Of a stretch of 64,000 bases of DNA, positions 1-8,348 are shown one piece after another. A program made the position numbers and the translations under genes. The notes under the pieces are model-generated. The model ran no database searches. It saw nothing but the letters and a program-made list of their open reading frames with translations, and was not told the DNA's origin. How positions within the stretch are numbered: the stretch's first letter is position 1; every line of letters starts with the position of its first letter. The DNA is taken from the NCBI GenBank assembly GCA_002346745.1, contig DEAL01000019.1, positions 1-64,000 of the forward strand, in the 5' to 3' direction. The DNA is from Candidatus Neomicrothrix sp. UBA2983 (lineage in GTDB: Bacteria > Actinomycetota > Acidimicrobiia > Acidimicrobiales > MedAcidi-G1).

Positions 1-641
1 TGGGCGCTCGGAGCGGAAAGCACACCACGTGATGCGAAAGCATCGATTTCCCTCACAGCGGACCGTACATCAAGCGCTCTCGTCAACAAGAGGGCCAACA
101 ACTCATCGTGGGGAACTCCACACGTAAAGCGAATTCGGTTCTCTGAACCAGAACATTTCTCTAGTTCACCCAACTTCACGAGACCGAGCGTTGCGACCCC
201 TACCCGGTTCCGCTCATCAACCTCGTTGTTTTCCTTCGAGAGCGTGTATTCCCCGGAGCCTTTCGAATGAACCAAGATCGTGTCACCTGTCTTCCTGTCG
301 TCGACCGACAGTGGTCTGGGTTCGATTGGGTCGTTCATGTCGAGCTTGACGGAATCCAGAAACAGCCTCCGGCAAGCTTGTACGTGCCCTTCACCACAAG
401 GAAACTTGAGCCGTAGATGATCGTCCAGAACCATCCCGCCAAGAACAGCCATGGCTTCAGCGACGTGCTCAAGTCGCTCTGCCACACCTGGCTTCTTGCT
501 GAAGCTGTACGGGCGAAAGAGCCGTTCGCCTTGGTCGAGAGATGAATACAGGGCAATGCTCACGTCATTGCACTGTGCGTCCATCGGTACAAGTTCCACC
601 CGGCTACCGAGTTCGAGAAGAACTTCGTCGATAGTGATCAT
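1..641 (-). CDS. Hypothetical protein, C-terminus beyond left edge
   Basis: The minus strand reads about 213 codons without a stop from ATG at 641 to the left edge, so the protein is C-terminally incomplete. It begins MITIDEVLLELGSRVEL. The start is supported by a TAAGGT hexamer ending 8 nt upstream, as at other leaderless genes here. I recognise no family: there is no signal peptide or membrane segment, and Cys residues are scattered without a clear metal motif. Base composition is visibly lower in G+C than every gene to the right, with many TTG, AAG, GAA and ATC codons, suggesting recent acquisition or a different expression class. It is divergent from the SDR gene that starts at 820. Confidence 0.6.
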   Translation of the reverse strand, partial: MITIDEVLLELGSRVELVPMDAQCNDVSIALYSSLDQGERLFRPYSFSKKPGVAERLEHVAEAMAVLGGMVLDDHLRLKFPCGEGHVQACRRLFLDSVKLDMNDPIEPRPLSVDDRKTGDTILVHSKGSGEYTLSKENNEVDERNRVGVATLGLVKLGELEKCSGSENRIRFTCGVPHDELLALLLTRALDVRSAVREIDAFASRGVLSAPSA

Positions 642-649
642 GTCGGCGT

Positions 650-655
650 ACCTTA
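650..655 (-). promoter_or_regulatory. -10-like hexamer of the edge gene
   Basis: TAAGGT on the minus strand lies 8 nt upstream of the ATG at 641. The spacing fits a leaderless transcript. It overlaps a TTATTCTCG 9-mer (653-661) that recurs in the AT-rich island near 22.8 kb. No convincing -35 was found. Confidence 0.35.
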
Positions 656-819
656 TTCTCGGCGAGTTGGCGTTGGTAGACGAAAATATACCTCCAGCGG
701 TCGCCGAGGCCAGAACGTGACCGGTGTCCCTGGCCTCGCGTTGGAGACCGCGCATTGCTTCAGTCCGCTTCTACCGGGGACAATAAGCCCACTGTCCTCG
801 TATCCCAAGGAGTCCTTCG

Positions 820-1599
820 ATGTCCAGAGTCGATCTGGATGGAGCCTCATCGATCGTCACGGGCGGAGCCTCGGGCATCGGCGAGGCGTGCGCCCGACAG
901 TTGGCCGCCGCCGGCAGCCGGGTCGTCGTCGCCGATATCGCCGAGGAACGTGGCGAGTCGGTGGCCTCCGAGCTGGGGGGCCTGTTCGTGCGTTGCGACG
1001 TCACCAGCACCGAGGAGGCAGACGTGGCGGTCGCCGCGGCGTCCGAGATGGGGCCGCTGCGGGTGCTCGTGAACTCCGCCGGGCTGGGCCACCCCGGCCG
1101 CACCATCTCGCGGGACAACGAGCCGATGGACCTGGCGAAGTTCGAGTTCGTCGTCCGCGTCAACCTGATCGGCTCGTTCAACATGCTCAGCCGGGCCGCC
1201 GCCGCCATGGCCGCCACCGAGCCGATGGACGACGACGGCCAGCGCGGCGCCATCGTCAACATGGCCTCGGTCGCCGCCTTCGACGGCCAGATCGGCCAAG
1301 CCGCCTACTCGGCCTCCAAGGGCGGCATCGTCGGCATGACCCTGCCCATCGCCCGAGACCTCTCCGTCGTCGGGATCCGTGTCAACACCATCGCCCCGGG
1401 CCTCATCGACACGCCGATCTACGGCGATGGCGAGCAGAGTGAGGCCTTCAAGGCCCACCTCGGTGAGTCGGTGCTGTTCCCGAAGCGGCTTGGCTCGGCC
1501 GAGGAGCTGGCGTTCACGGTCATGGACCTGATCACCAACCCGTACGTCAACGGCGAGGTGGTCCGGGTGGACGGCGGCGTCCGGCTGCCCCCCAGGTAG
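820..1599 (+). CDS. Short-chain dehydrogenase (3-hydroxyacyl-CoA dehydrogenase type II-like)
   Basis: A classical 259-residue SDR. The Rossmann motif TGGASGIG lies at about residues 15-22, the NSAG element near 87, and the catalytic Ser, Tyr and Lys sit in NMASVAAF and YSASK. The tail VDGGVRLPPR is typical of HSD17B10-like 3-hydroxyacyl-CoA dehydrogenases, which oxidise 3-hydroxyacyl-CoA with NAD+. The substrate is inferred from family resemblance and could be another secondary alcohol. AAGGAG before the ATG supports the start. It stands alone, convergent with the protease gene at 1645-2115. Confidence 0.85.
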   Translation: MSRVDLDGASSIVTGGASGIGEACARQLAAAGSRVVVADIAEERGESVASELGGLFVRCDVTSTEEADVAVAAASEMGPLRVLVNSAGLGHPGRTISRDNEPMDLAKFEFVVRVNLIGSFNMLSRAAAAMAATEPMDDDGQRGAIVNMASVAAFDGQIGQAAYSASKGGIVGMTLPIARDLSVVGIRVNTIAPGLIDTPIYGDGEQSEAFKAHLGESVLFPKRLGSAEELAFTVMDLITNPYVNGEVVRVDGGVRLPPR

Positions 1600-1644
1600 C
1601 GGACCGACCACCGGGGCCGACCGGCGAGGTCGGGCCGGCGGGCG

Positions 1645-2115
1645 TCAGCCGCCGGTCGGGTCCACCGGCCCCCGTTCGGTGCGCGGCGGCCGGCCGGTGA
1701 GGTAGGAACGGCCAGGATCGACGGTGAATCGGCCGCGGATGGCCTGGCGACCCAGCAGCAGCCGGAACCCCATCTGCTCCCGTCGGGTGAGAGTGAACTC
1801 GATGGTCACGAGGCGGTCGCCGATGCGGACGGGGAGCAGGACGACCGGCCGCAGTTCGGCTTCGCCGCTCGAGGAGCGCACCATGCGCCGGTCGGCGACG
1901 GGGGCCTCGAGCACGGTGGAGTCCTGCCGGGAGCGCTGCCAGGGGTGCACCCGGAAGCGCACCCATTCGGCGCCGCCACGATCGATCGTCTTGAGGCCTG
2001 TGGCGTGGAGGGCGGAGGTGCGGGCGCCGGTGTCGACCTTGGCCTTCACCCACTCGACCCCGTGGTCGGGCAGGCCGACCCATTCGCGCCACCCGAGCAC
2101 CGGCAGTGTCCCCAT
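1645..2115 (-). CDS. RimB-like putative retropepsin-fold protease (Zn_protease family, PF05618)
   Basis: A 156-residue protein with the hallmark VDTGARTSALHA at about residues 27-38. The DTG is the aspartic-protease-like signature of the family annotated as ATP-dependent zinc protease, or RimB. A second conserved block is QMGFRLLLGRQAI near 113-125. Family members are encoded beside RimK glutamate ligases and are thought to process glutamylated substrates. Here it is divergent from rimK (2244), with 128 bp between the two starts, so shared regulation is plausible. Catalytic type is uncertain in this family. Confidence 0.75.
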   Translation of the reverse strand: MGTLPVLGWREWVGLPDHGVEWVKAKVDTGARTSALHATGLKTIDRGGAEWVRFRVHPWQRSRQDSTVLEAPVADRRMVRSSSGEAELRPVVLLPVRIGDRLVTIEFTLTRREQMGFRLLLGRQAIRGRFTVDPGRSYLTGRPPRTERGPVDPTGG

Positions 2116-2243
2116 CGAAACCTGATCCCTCCGTTGGCCACGCCGGTTCCCGGTCGGCCGGTCGCCCCATCATCGCCGCTTGAACGGCCGTAGCCTCCCA
2201 TGGGCACGAACGCCGTGTCTGATCCCTCGCTGACGGGAGCCCC

Positions 2244-3455
2244 GTGAAACTGGCCATCCTCTCCCGACAGCCCGACGGCTACAGCACCGGCCGCCTCCGG
2301 CAGGCGGCCGAGGCGCGCGGCCACGAGGCGAAGGTGCTCGACACGTTGCGGTTCGCCATCGACCTGGCGGGTGAGGAGCCGGACCTGCAGTACCGGTCCC
2401 AGCCGGTTGACGACTTCGACGCGGTCATCCCGCGGATCGGCGCCTCGATCACCTACTTCGGCACCGCCCTGGTACGCCAGTTCGAGCAGATGGACGTCTA
2501 CACGCCGAACACCTCGAACGGCATCGCCAACTCCCGTGACAAGCTTCGGGCGATCCAGATCCTCTCCCGGCACGCCATCGGGATGCCGGCCACGGCGTTC
2601 GCCCGCAACCGGGCAGATGTTCTGCCGGCCATCGAACGTGTGGGCGGGGCGCCGGTGGTCATCAAGCTGCTGGAGGGCACGCAGGGGATCGGCGTGGTGC
2701 TGGCGCCCGACACCGGCGTGGCGTCGGCGATCATCGAGACGCTGCAGAGCGCCAAGCAGAACGTGCTCATCCAGTCGTTCGTGAAGGAGTCGAAGGGCCG
2801 GGACGTGCGGGCGCTGGTGGTCGGCGACCGGGTGGTTGCCGCCATGCGGCGGACGGCGGCCGGAGACGAGTTCCGCTCCAACGTGCACCGGGGTGGGACG
2901 GTCGAGGCGATCGAGCTGGACGAGGAGTACGAGCGCACGGCGGTCCGGTCGGCGCAGATCATGGGCCTGCGGGTGGCGGGCGTCGACATGCTGGAGGGGG
3001 CCGACGGTCCGTTGGTCATGGAGGTCAACTCGTCGCCGGGCCTCGAGGGGATCGAGCGGGCCACCGACCTGGACGTGGCGGGTTCGATCATCGACTTCGT
3101 CGACAACCAGGTGACCTTTCCGGAGTTGGACGTGCGCCAGCGCCTGACGGTCAGCACCGGCTACGGGGTGGCGGAACTGCTGGTGCGTGAGGACGCCCAC
3201 CTGGTCGGGCAGACCCTGGCGGATAGCGGCCTTGCGGAACGGGACGTCCAGGTCCTGACGCTGCACCGTGGCGCCCAGGTGATCCCGAATCCGCGGCCCG
3301 GTCGGGTGCTGGAGGCCAACGACCGGCTGCTGTGCTTCGGTCGGCTCGAGGAGATGCGCGACATGATCCCGGACCGGCGATCGCGCCGCCGCCAGGTGCG
3401 CGCGCTGCCCGAGGACGCCCTGGCCCCGAACGCCGAGGACGAGTCCGAGGCCTGA
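2244..3455 (+). CDS. rimK: RimK-type ATP-grasp amino-acid ligase with C-terminal RCK_C domain
   Basis: 403 residues, about 100 longer than canonical RimK. Residues 1-95 are the RimK N-domain. Residues 100-285 are the ATP-grasp fold, with SRDK near 97, the VVIKLLEGTQGIGVVL phosphate-binding loop, QSFVKES, and metal ligands in VMEVNSSPG. Family members add glutamate to protein or peptide termini, classically ribosomal protein S6. Residues 302-376 (GYGVAELLV to GRLEEMRDM) match the TrkA C-terminal ligand-binding fold, which is not part of standard RimK. The GTG start overlaps the TGA of a 15-codon ORF at 2200-2247. The RimB-like gene lies divergently upstream. The acceptor protein is unknown. 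Confidence 0.82.
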   Translation: MKLAILSRQPDGYSTGRLRQAAEARGHEAKVLDTLRFAIDLAGEEPDLQYRSQPVDDFDAVIPRIGASITYFGTALVRQFEQMDVYTPNTSNGIANSRDKLRAIQILSRHAIGMPATAFARNRADVLPAIERVGGAPVVIKLLEGTQGIGVVLAPDTGVASAIIETLQSAKQNVLIQSFVKESKGRDVRALVVGDRVVAAMRRTAAGDEFRSNVHRGGTVEAIELDEEYERTAVRSAQIMGLRVAGVDMLEGADGPLVMEVNSSPGLEGIERATDLDVAGSIIDFVDNQVTFPELDVRQRLTVSTGYGVAELLVREDAHLVGQTLADSGLAERDVQVLTLHRGAQVIPNPRPGRVLEANDRLLCFGRLEEMRDMIPDRRSRRRQVRALPEDALAPNAEDESEA

Positions 3456-3468
3456 CCGAGCCGACCGG

Positions 3469-6030
3469 TCAGCGGCGGCGGCCCTCGTCGCCGTCGAGGT
3501 GCACCTGCAGCACGGCCCGGAGGTCAGCCGAGGAGGCGCCTAGTCGCACCTCGTAGTCGCCGGGGTCGGCGTACCAGCCGGGCTCGGGGCGGTGGCCGGC
3601 GCCGGTTCCGCCGCCGCCGGCGGCCACGGGGGCGTTCGAGTTGCGGTCGGGCCAGGTGGGGTCGGCCGGGTCGTAGTAGGCGAAGGCCCGGTGGCCCAGT
3701 TCGACGACGGCCTCGACGGTCTCGCCGGGGGCGACCTCCACCTTGGCGAAGCCGCGCAGCTCCTGGGGTGGCCTGGCCAGGGCGGGGGCGAGCGGTGCCA
3801 CGTAGCACTGGACGACCTCGCTGCCGGTTCGGTCGCCGGTGTTGGTAACCGGCACCGTGGCCTTGACCGTCGCACCGTCGGCGAGCTCGTAGACGGTGGG
3901 CACCGACGAGAGGCGGGCTTCACCCCATTCGAGGGTGGCGTAGCCGAGGCCGTGGCCGAACGGGAAGCGCACCCCGAGGTCGCGGGCCTCGTACCAGCGG
4001 TACCCGATGAACACGCCCTCGCCGTAGTGGACCTGCCCGTTCTCGCCCGGGTAGTTGGTGAAGGCCGGGGTGTCCTCGAGCTGGTGGGGGACGGTGGTGG
4101 GGAGGCGTCCTCCGGGCTCGGCGTCGCCGACCAGCACGTCGACGAGGGCGTCGCCCATCTCTTGGCCGCCGAACCAGGCCTGGAGGACGGCGGCCGGCTC
4201 GTCGGCCCAGTCCATGGTCACGACCGAGCCGGCGTTGACGACGACGACGGTGCGGGGGTTGGCGGCGGCGACCCGCCGGATCAGTTCTGGCTGGTCGCCG
4301 GGGAGGTCCATTGACTCGCGGTCGCGGCCCTCGGTCTCCCAGTCGTCGTTTGTGCCGACGACGAGCACGACGGCGTCGGAGGCCTCAGCGGCAGCGACGG
4401 CCCGTTCGACGAGGTCGTCCTGTTCGGGGGGCCGGAGTCCGACCTGGGCGCCGCGGAAGAGGAACGCCCCGTGCGGAACGTATTCGACCAGGATCTCGAC
4501 GGGCCGGCCGGCCTCGAGTTCGAGGGCCGTCGAGACCTCGCTGCTACCGAGGTTGAAGAAGGCCTCGCCGGGCGGTGGCGGGTCGGCGATGCCGTCCAGC
4601 AGGACCTCGCCGTCGACGGAAAACCGGGCGCGGCCGACCTGGACGAGGGTGAGGTGGTGGGTACCGGTCTCGTCGGGCACGAGGGTGCCGGTGGCGCGCC
4701 ACGAGTAGTCACCGGGAGCGGCCAGCCCCGGCGGGTCGGCCGTTTCGAGGAGCCGTCCGTCGTCGGCGACGTCGACGTGGACCGGGTCGCCCGTCCAGTC
4801 GCCGCCGTCGAAGTGTTCGAGGCGGAAGCCGTCGGGCAGCAGGCGTGCCGGGATGGGCCGGGTGCTGCGGTCGGTGCGTGCTCCGGGTTCGAAGCGCACG
4901 TCGAGGTCGGGGAACCGGGCCCGGATGGCGTCGAGCGGCGACGTCGAGTGCTGGGGCACGAGGGCGGCGGACCCGCCACCCATCATCATGGCGTCCCTGG
5001 CGTTGGGGCCGATCACGGCCAGGCTGTCGAGCCCGTCGACGTCGAGGGGCAGGACGCCGTCGTTGCGGAACAGCACCGTCGCGTCGGCGGCTGCACGGCG
5101 GATGAGCGCACGATGCCCGGCATCGTCGAGCTGTCCCTCCGGACGGTCGCGTGGGTCGTCGAAGGCACCGGTGCGCTCCAGCAGGCGCAACTGTCGACGG
5201 ACGGCGGCGTCGATCACGGCCTCGTCCAACTCGCCGGCCTCGACGGCCTCGACCAGGCGCTGGCCGTAGAAGCGTCCCCGGCCCGGCATCTCGAGCGTGA
5301 GCCCGGCCTCGGCCGACCGGACGGTGGAGCCGCGGGCGAACCAGTCGGTCACGACGATGCCGTCGAAGCCCCACTCGTCCAGGAGGATGTCGGTCAGGAG
5401 GCGTCGGTGCTCGGCGGCGTAGGTGCCGTTGATCCGGTTGTAGGACGACATGATCCCCCAGGCGCCGGCCTCCCGGACCGTCATCTCGAACGGCACGAGG
5501 TAGACCTCGCGGAGCGCTCGCTCGGGGACCACCGAGTCGATGGTGGTGCGCTCGAACTCGGAGTCGTTGGCGACGAAGTGCTTGACCGTCGTGCCGATGC
5601 CACCCCCCTGGACGCCGCGGACGTAGCCGGCGGCGATGGACCCGGAGAGGTGGGGGTCCTCCGAGTAGCACTCGAAGTTGCGCCCGCCGAGTGGCGAGCG
5701 GTGGATGTTGACCGTGGGCGCCAGCAGGACGTGGAAGCCGCGGGCGGCCGTCTCGGCAGCGAGCACGCCGCCGAGCTCCTCGACCAGTGCCGGGTCCCAG
5801 GTGGCGCCGAGGGCGGAGCCACACGGGAGGCACAGCGCCGGGGTGCCGGTGCCGAGCAGGCCGGCGCCACGCGCCCCGTTTGGACCGTCGGTGACCTTGA
5901 GGGCCGGGATGCCGAGCCGCTCGACGCCGTTGGCGTCCCAGATGCCGCGCCCGGTCATGAGGTCGGCCTTCTCGGCCACCGTGAGCTCGCTGAGCAGTTC
6001 CTCGATGCGGTCGGCCATGCCCCGGATCAT
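3469..6030 (-). CDS. Glycoside hydrolase family 3 with PA14 insertion (beta-glucosidase-like)
   Basis: 853 residues with full GH3 architecture: the (beta/alpha)8 domain at about 1-300, with KHFVANDSE and nucleophile Asp229 in GIVVTDWFA; an alpha/beta sandwich with a PA14 module inserted at roughly 400-530; and a C-terminal fibronectin-III-like domain. PA14-bearing GH3 enzymes are usually beta-glucosidases or related exo-glycosidases. The sugar cannot be fixed from sequence. No signal peptide is seen, so it is probably cytoplasmic. ATG at 6030 has AGGTGG just upstream; MADRIEE at 6018 is an alternative start. It is convergent with rimK and divergent from the dienelactone hydrolase. Confidence 0.9.
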   Translation of the reverse strand: MIRGMADRIEELLSELTVAEKADLMTGRGIWDANGVERLGIPALKVTDGPNGARGAGLLGTGTPALCLPCGSALGATWDPALVEELGGVLAAETAARGFHVLLAPTVNIHRSPLGGRNFECYSEDPHLSGSIAAGYVRGVQGGGIGTTVKHFVANDSEFERTTIDSVVPERALREVYLVPFEMTVREAGAWGIMSSYNRINGTYAAEHRRLLTDILLDEWGFDGIVVTDWFARGSTVRSAEAGLTLEMPGRGRFYGQRLVEAVEAGELDEAVIDAAVRRQLRLLERTGAFDDPRDRPEGQLDDAGHRALIRRAAADATVLFRNDGVLPLDVDGLDSLAVIGPNARDAMMMGGGSAALVPQHSTSPLDAIRARFPDLDVRFEPGARTDRSTRPIPARLLPDGFRLEHFDGGDWTGDPVHVDVADDGRLLETADPPGLAAPGDYSWRATGTLVPDETGTHHLTLVQVGRARFSVDGEVLLDGIADPPPPGEAFFNLGSSEVSTALELEAGRPVEILVEYVPHGAFLFRGAQVGLRPPEQDDLVERAVAAAEASDAVVLVVGTNDDWETEGRDRESMDLPGDQPELIRRVAAANPRTVVVVNAGSVVTMDWADEPAAVLQAWFGGQEMGDALVDVLVGDAEPGGRLPTTVPHQLEDTPAFTNYPGENGQVHYGEGVFIGYRWYEARDLGVRFPFGHGLGYATLEWGEARLSSVPTVYELADGATVKATVPVTNTGDRTGSEVVQCYVAPLAPALARPPQELRGFAKVEVAPGETVEAVVELGHRAFAYYDPADPTWPDRNSNAPVAAGGGGTGAGHRPEPGWYADPGDYEVRLGASSADLRAVLQVHLDGDEGRRR

Positions 6031-6129
6031 CGCCCACCTGCGGCCGCCACCCCAAGGCGAACCGATGTCGTCGATCGCCTAGGATCGCCGCGCGACGAGA
6101 GTCCACGGGCGTCACCGGAGGAGTGCACG

Positions 6130-6819
6130 ATGAGTGGTTCGATGGTCGAGTTTCCTGTCAACGGGACGAGCGCTGCCGGCTACCTGGCCGTGCCTGAGGG
6201 CGGCGGACCGGGGGTGCTGGTGCTCCAGGAGTGGTGGGGGCTGGTGCCCCAGATCAAGGGTGTCTGCGACCAGTTGGCAGGCGAGGGCTTCACCGCCCTC
6301 GCACCCGACCTCTACGGCGGCGAGTTCGCCGAGCACACCGAGATGGACAAGGCTGGCGAGCTCATGACGTCGCTGCCACCGGACCGGGCGGCCCGCGACA
6401 TGTCGGGCGCCATCGACCACCTGCTGGGCCTCGACGCCACCACGGGCGACGCCGTCGGCGTTGTCGGCTTCTGCATGGGCGGGATGCTGACCCTGCTGAT
6501 CGCCGCCCGGGAGGGCGACCGGGTGGCGGCCGCCGCGCCGTTCTACGGGGCGCCCCTCGGCGATGGGGCGCCCGACTGGTCGGGCCTGACGGCCAAGGTC
6601 GAGGGCCACTTCGCCGCCGTTGACGACTTCTTCCCGCCCGACGCCGTCGAGGCCCTCGGTGAGGAACTGCGCGGCATGGGGAAGGACGTTGAGTTCCACG
6701 TCTACGAGGGGACCGGCCACGCCTTCGCCAACTGGGAGAACCCGCTCGGGACCCACGACGAGGCCGCCGCGGCGTCCGCCTGGAACCGCACCCTCGCCCT
6801 CATCCGCAGCCGCCTGTAG
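6130..6819 (+). CDS. Dienelactone hydrolase family protein
   Basis: 229 residues, an alpha/beta hydrolase of the dienelactone hydrolase family. The Cys nucleophile is in GFCMGG, the Asp in AVDDFF and the His in GTGHAF, giving the family's Cys-Asp-His triad. QEWWGL near the N-terminus is also typical. Substrates range from dienelactones to other cyclic esters; the actual substrate is unknown. The start is the ATG preceded by GGAGGAG. A TAGGAT hexamer at 6079-6084 may be its promoter, giving a normal leader. Confidence 0.88.
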   Translation: MSGSMVEFPVNGTSAAGYLAVPEGGGPGVLVLQEWWGLVPQIKGVCDQLAGEGFTALAPDLYGGEFAEHTEMDKAGELMTSLPPDRAARDMSGAIDHLLGLDATTGDAVGVVGFCMGGMLTLLIAAREGDRVAAAAPFYGAPLGDGAPDWSGLTAKVEGHFAAVDDFFPPDAVEALGEELRGMGKDVEFHVYEGTGHAFANWENPLGTHDEAAAASAWNRTLALIRSRL

Positions 6820-6854
6820 GCAGCCCGGCGCGGGACCGGATCGCCGGACTGTCC

Positions 6855-6860
6855 TACGCT
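6855..6860 (+). promoter_or_regulatory. -10-like hexamer TACGCT (leaderless spacing)
   Basis: TACGCT ends 7 nt before the ATG of the small ORF at 6868, the spacing seen at leaderless starts across this window. Confidence 0.35.
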
Positions 6861-6867
6861 CGCGGGC

Positions 6868-7017
6868 ATGAGCGAACCGCTACGCCCCGCTCACCTGCTT
6901 GCCGGGTCACCACTGGTCGCTGGCCACGCCGGCACCGGAGCCCGCCACCGAGGTGGCCCTCGAGGAGGGACCCGCATGACCGGCCAACTTGCGCAAACCG
7001 CCGGGGTCACCCGATGA
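6868..7017 (+). CDS. Possible 49-residue leaderless upstream ORF
   Basis: ATG at 6868 opens 49 codons ending at a TGA that overlaps the ATG of the HD protein (ATGA at 7014-7017). The TACGCT hexamer 7 nt upstream suggests this ATG, not 7014, is at the transcript's 5' end, so translation of the HD gene would be coupled to it. The product (MSEPLRPAHLLAG...) is Arg/Gly rich and resembles nothing I know. It may be a leader ORF with no functional product, or the remnant of a decayed gene. Confidence 0.35.
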   Translation: MSEPLRPAHLLAGSPLVAGHAGTGARHRGGPRGGTRMTGQLAQTAGVTR

Positions 7018-7607
7018 GCGGCCAGGGAGCGCCCCCGCGGGCGGCGTTCCGCTCATTCGAGGAGTCCACCCGTGACGACTGGATGCTGATCATGTCGCAG
7101 CGGGGCGAACTCGAGGCCGCCCTGCCCGACCGGATCCTCGAGCAGTTCGGGCACCTGCGCAACGACTACGGCGGCTTCCCCGTGGACCGCCTCGAGCATA
7201 GTCTCCAGACCGCCACCCGGGCCGAGCGGGCCGGCTGCGACGACGAGTACGTGCTCTGCGCCCTGCTGCACGACCTCGGCGACCCGCTCACGCCGTACAA
7301 CCACCCCGACGTGGCCGCAGCGATCCTGAAGCCGTTCGTGTCCGAGGCCAACCACTGGATGGTCGAGCACCACGGCATCTTCCAGGGGTACTACTTCTGG
7401 CACCACCTCGGCATGGACCGCAACACCCGCGACCGGTTCGCCGACTCGCCCCACTACGACCGCACCGAGGCGTTCTGCGCCGAGTACGACTCGCCGGCGT
7501 TCGACCCCGGGTACGACTCGCATCCGCTCGGGCACTACGAGCCGCTGATCCGCCAGGTCTTCGGCACCAACCCGTGGGGCGACCTGCGGGGCGGCGCGAC
7601 CGACTGA
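7014..7607 (+). CDS. HD-domain protein related to PhnZ/TmpB-type diiron oxygenases
   Basis: 197 residues. DYGGFPVDRLEHSLQTA followed by LLHDLGD (HD pair) and a downstream MVEHHGIFQGYY block match the mixed-valent diiron HD oxygenases that cleave hydroxyphosphonates (PhnZ, TmpB). These differ from HD phosphohydrolases by the upstream Tyr/Glu segment. Some related uncharacterised HD proteins share the pattern, so phosphonate cleavage is inference, and no phosphonate transport or PhnY-type hydroxylase gene lies nearby. The ATG overlaps the TGA of the preceding small ORF, suggesting translational coupling. Confidence 0.6.
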   Translation: MSGQGAPPRAAFRSFEESTRDDWMLIMSQRGELEAALPDRILEQFGHLRNDYGGFPVDRLEHSLQTATRAERAGCDDEYVLCALLHDLGDPLTPYNHPDVAAAILKPFVSEANHWMVEHHGIFQGYYFWHHLGMDRNTRDRFADSPHYDRTEAFCAEYDSPAFDPGYDSHPLGHYEPLIRQVFGTNPWGDLRGGATD

Positions 7608-7747
7608 GCCTCCGGCGGGGAAGGGGGGCGCCGTGCCCGGTAGGGCCGAGGACCGGTCGATGGCGGCGATGTTCGAGATCCTGTCGCCCATCGCCGTCCG
7701 TACCGGCAACTGACGCCGGTCCGGACGCGACGGCGCCGGACCCGGCC

Positions 7748-7753
7748 TAGCAT
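7748..7753 (+). promoter_or_regulatory. -10-like hexamer TAGCAT of dcd
   Basis: TAGCAT ends 9 nt before the dcd ATG and there is no Shine-Dalgarno sequence between them. This fits a leaderless dcd transcript. Confidence 0.4.
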
Positions 7754-7762
7754 CGGCGGACC

Positions 7763-8329
7763 ATGATCCTCTCCGACCGCTCCATCCGCGAGGCCGTGAC
7801 CGCCGGGCGCATCGTCATTGAGCCGTTCGACGACGCCTGCGTGCAGCCCTCGTCGGTCGACCTGCACCTCGACCACCGGTTCCTCGTGTTCCGCAACCAC
7901 ACCCGCGGCCTGATCGACGTCAAGGAGGACCTCTCCGACCTGACCGAGCAGGTCGAGGCCACCGACGACGACCCGTTCATCCTCCACCCCGGCGAGTTCG
8001 TGCTGGGCTCCACCTCGGAGCGGGTCGTGGTGCCCGACGAGCTGGTTGCCCGCCTGGAGGGCAAGTCCAGCCTCGGCCGGCTGGGCCTGCTGATCCACTC
8101 CACCGCCGGTTACGTGGACGCCGGCTGGGACGGCCAGCTCACCCTCGAGCTCTCGAACGTCGCCAACCTGCCGATCACGCTCTATCCGGGCATGAAGATC
8201 GGCCAGATCTCGTTCATGCAGATGACGACGGCCGCCGACAACCCGTACGGGGCCGGTGTGCTGGGGTCGAAGTACCGGGGTCAGGAGGGTCCGCGGCCCA
8301 GCCGCTACTGGGAGAACTTCGGGCGCTGA
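7763..8329 (+). CDS. dcd: dCTP deaminase
   Basis: 188 residues, near the usual length of about 190. Key blocks are QPSSVDLHLD near 31-40, GKSSLGRLGL with the active-site Ser/Arg, HSTAGYVDAGWDG carrying the catalytic region, and the Gly/Tyr-rich C-terminal lid (YGAGVLGSKYRGQEGP) that closes over the nucleotide. It converts dCTP to dUTP. Actinobacterial members are often bifunctional dCTP deaminase-dUTPases yielding dUMP, which this enzyme may be. It is convergent with the EtfD-like gene, whose stop lies 19 nt beyond. Confidence 0.95.
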   Translation: MILSDRSIREAVTAGRIVIEPFDDACVQPSSVDLHLDHRFLVFRNHTRGLIDVKEDLSDLTEQVEATDDDPFILHPGEFVLGSTSERVVVPDELVARLEGKSSLGRLGLLIHSTAGYVDAGWDGQLTLELSNVANLPITLYPGMKIGQISFMQMTTAADNPYGAGVLGSKYRGQEGPRPSRYWENFGR

Positions 8330-8348
8330 ACCGTCCCGGCGCCCGGCT

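Noticed and set aside
2200..2247. 15-codon ORF ending in the rimK start (GTGA)
   Set aside because: TAGCCT is only 3 nt before its ATG, too close for the leaderless pattern, and a chance open frame of this length is likely.
4471..6129. Very long plus-strand open frame in front of the dienelactone hydrolase gene
   Set aside because: It is antisense to the GH3 gene, which has full family motifs. The frame is open only because of GC-rich codon bias; the real start is at 6130.
7633..7713. 26-codon ORF between the HD gene and dcd
   Set aside because: No promoter-like hexamer at the right distance and no recognisable product; too short to support.
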